DNA of 15,199 nt from CAZYWA01 sp964650975 [NCBI: uncultured bacterium] (GTDB lineage: Bacteria; JADJOY01): contig CAZYWA010000156.1 of NCBI GenBank assembly GCA_964650975.1, positions 1 to 15,199 on the forward strand, written 5' to 3'. Below, in pieces: positions 13,956 to 15,199 of the stretch. A program made the position numbers and the translations under genes. Below the pieces are notes generated by a model. It was not told where the DNA came from and ran no database searches. It saw nothing but the letters and a program-made list of their open reading frames with translations. Each line of letters starts with the position of its first letter. The stretch's first letter is position 1.

Positions 13956-14024
13956 CGGACGCGAGGGACCGCGTCCCTCCGAACGATCGGACGGTTGTGG
14001 GAGGGCTGCGGTCCCTCGCAGCCG
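13956..14024 (+). repeat. Dispersed hairpin repeat, copy 3 (two inverted REP-like units)
   Basis: The left unit (13956-13980, minus orientation) has arms GGACGCG and CGCGTCC around AGGGAC followed by CTCC. The right unit (14000-14024) has the GGAG foot, then GGCTGCG, GTCCCT and CGCAGCC. The spacer is 19 bases, the shortest of the three copies. Both units are intact and identical in stem and loop to the corresponding units of copy 1. In the left unit TTCGGA and TCCGAA (13954-13959 and 13978-13983) can extend pairing outward. The element sits in the 169-base gap between the convergent isomerase and alpha/beta hydrolase genes and could help end transcription from either side. The rest of this gap shows nothing recognisable. 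Confidence 0.87.
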
Positions 14025-14073
14025 AAGCGGCCGACCGTGTCGGTCGACGAGCGCGAAATGGATTCACACACTC

Positions 14074-14913
14074 TCACTCCTCGATCGAACCGAGGAACTC
14101 GACGATCCGTGAGGCGACCGCGCCGGGATCGTGCCACGCCATCCAGTGCTCGCCGCCAGGCACCACCGCGAACCGCCCATCCCGCAGCGACGTGCACAGC
14201 CGCTCGGCCTGAGCCGGCGGGAAGTGGCGATCGCGCTCCCCCCAGAGCGCCAGCACGGGACGACGGATCGCCGGATAGAGCGACGCGAGCCGCGGAATGA
14301 AGGCCTGGTAGCCCGCGCACATCCGCGCGATCGTGTCGCGCACCGCCGGGCGCCGGAACGATCGCCAGATCTCGGCGCGGAGCTCGGGCGCGAGCCGCGT
14401 GCCGGGAGGCAGAAAGGTGCGCTCGGCGCGCGTCAGGACCAGACGCGGCAAGTACCGGAGAATGAGCCTGTTCCAGCCGTCGCGGCGCAGCACGCGGATT
14501 TCCCGCGAGGTCGCCTCGTCGCCGAGCACCAGCGAGTTCATCACCACCACCGCGGCCACGCGCCCAGGCATCTCCGCCGCGCATGCGAGCGCCGGTTGTC
14601 CGCCCATGTCGAGCCCCACGATCACCGCTCGCTCGATCCGCCACGCGTCGAGCAGCAGGCCGAGCCGTCGGCCGAGATGCTGCGGAGTGAGGCCGCCCGG
14701 CCACGGATCGCTCTCGCCGAGGCCGGGCCAATCGAGGGCGACGACTTCGTGGCCGGCGGCCGCGAGCAACGGGGCCAGCTCGCACCAGATCTGCAGGTTC
14801 TCGGGGTAGCCGTGCAGCAGCACGATGGGCGGGCCCGCGCCGTGCGCGCCGAGCCGCGCGACGCGCAGCTGGTGCCCGCCGATGCGCTCGCGGGTGGTCT
14901 CGAGCAGCGTCAC
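14074..14913 (-). CDS. Alpha/beta hydrolase with Asp nucleophile (epoxide hydrolase/dehalogenase-like)
   Basis: The 279-residue protein has the full alpha/beta hydrolase core with a cap: the oxyanion motif HGYPEN at 34-39, VVALDWPGLGESD at 58-69, the nucleophile elbow VGLDMGG with Asp102 at 99-105, a helical cap at about 130-215, the acid Asp228 in WGERDRHFP and the base His256 in GGEHWMAWHDP. Asp in place of Ser at the elbow, with HGxP, is typical of epoxide hydrolases and haloalkane or haloacetate dehalogenases, which work through an alkyl-enzyme ester. The substrate is not evident. The start is a GTG at 14913 with GGGA 6 bases upstream; a TGA in another frame at 14910-14912 overlaps it as GTGA. 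There is no signal peptide, so the protein is probably cytoplasmic. It converges on the catabolic cluster and is not part of it. Confidence 0.88.
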   Translation of the reverse strand: MTLLETTRERIGGHQLRVARLGAHGAGPPIVLLHGYPENLQIWCELAPLLAAAGHEVVALDWPGLGESDPWPGGLTPQHLGRRLGLLLDAWRIERAVIVGLDMGGQPALACAAEMPGRVAAVVVMNSLVLGDEATSREIRVLRRDGWNRLILRYLPRLVLTRAERTFLPPGTRLAPELRAEIWRSFRRPAVRDTIARMCAGYQAFIPRLASLYPAIRRPVLALWGERDRHFPPAQAERLCTSLRDGRFAVVPGGEHWMAWHDPGAVASRIVEFLGSIEE

Positions 14914-15061
14914 GCGAGATCCCGCTCGACCGCCCGCGCCGCGAGAATTCCCGAGGTCATTCGCGTCGCATGGGTGGATCGAGGAGCTCGCGCATCCGCA
15001 CGTGCCGGTGGACCGGAGCCCAGCGTGCCGGCGGGCCGGACGAGCCTGCTGGGACTGGAAG

Positions 15062-15199
15062 CTAGCTCGGGACTACGACCGGAGAGACCGGAGACGGTGC
15101 CGGCTCTGGCCCCGGCTTCCACGCGGGGTGCCCGAGGACGTAGTGCAGGCGATCGGACCACGAGCCCGCGTCGCGTGCGTCGCGGATCATCGCCGACCA
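15062..15199 (-). CDS. C-terminal end of a gene running off the window, possibly sterol desaturase/fatty acid hydroxylase family
   Basis: The frame is open from the window edge (15199) to a TAG at 15064-15062 and gives 45 residues: a Trp-containing amphipathic stretch (WSAMIRDARDAGSWSDRLHY), then VLGHPAWKPGPEP and a Pro/Val-rich tail. The pattern of a charged helix, W-x-D-R-L and a final PxWxP resembles the C terminus of sterol desaturase/fatty acid hydroxylase family membrane enzymes as I remember them. With no His-box visible this is tentative. The 148 bases between this stop and the hydrolase start at 14913 hold no convincing gene. Confidence 0.4.
   Translation of the reverse strand, partial: WSAMIRDARDAGSWSDRLHYVLGHPAWKPGPEPAPSPVSPVVVPS

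Overview
This is a GC-rich window from a bacterium that I cannot name. Four things point to a myxobacterium-like or related deltaproteobacterial-type lineage: the strong GC codon bias, a membrane-anchored SUMF1/FGE-fold protein, a secreted FG-GAP propeller with a MopE-like metal-binding tail, and a long-form aromatic amino acid hydroxylase. That placement is inference from gene content only.

Layout. At the left edge is the 3' part of an NAD(P)-binding oxidoreductase of the F420-dependent NADP reductase-like family (2-592, +). Next come a decayed GyrI-like effector-binding domain gene (601-804), a small VOC/glyoxalase-fold protein (824-1195) and an uncharacterised 142-residue protein with a conserved-looking HxxH motif (1330-1758). 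A convergent minus-strand gene (1790-3157) encodes a secreted seven-repeat propeller protein. Divergent from it is a secreted glycosidase-like TIM-barrel protein (3344-5116). A pair of overlapping genes follows (5333-6823 and 6798-7868): an unrecognised two-helix membrane protein and a membrane-anchored SUMF1-domain protein that lacks the catalytic cysteines of true formylglycine-generating enzymes.

The centre of the window (7937-13904) is a phenylalanine/tyrosine catabolic gene cluster. The first gene is one 958-codon reading frame that fuses a long-form aromatic amino acid hydroxylase (residues 1 to about 565) to a complete 4-hydroxyphenylpyruvate dioxygenase (from about residue 618). Homogentisate 1,2-dioxygenase, fumarylacetoacetate hydrolase and maleylacetoacetate isomerase follow. 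Together they cover phenylalanine to fumarate plus acetoacetate, except for the tyrosine transamination step, which lies between the two activities that are fused. On the right are an Asp-nucleophile alpha/beta hydrolase (14074-14913, -) and the last 45 codons of a gene, perhaps a sterol desaturase/fatty acid hydroxylase, that runs off the edge (15062-15199, -).

Three intergenic regions (5128-5254, 12156-12234, 13956-14024) carry copies of one dispersed repeat built from about 25-nt hairpin units in inverted orientation. Each unit has a GGAG-type foot, a 7-bp stem and an invariant or nearly invariant 6-nt loop, and the stem varies in a compensatory way. This is the architecture of REP/REPIN elements mobilised by RAYT (REP-associated tyrosine transposase) enzymes; no such enzyme is in the window. 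A different run of four hairpins fills the gap between the fusion gene and the homogentisate dioxygenase gene. No tRNA, rRNA, CRISPR array or insertion sequence was seen.
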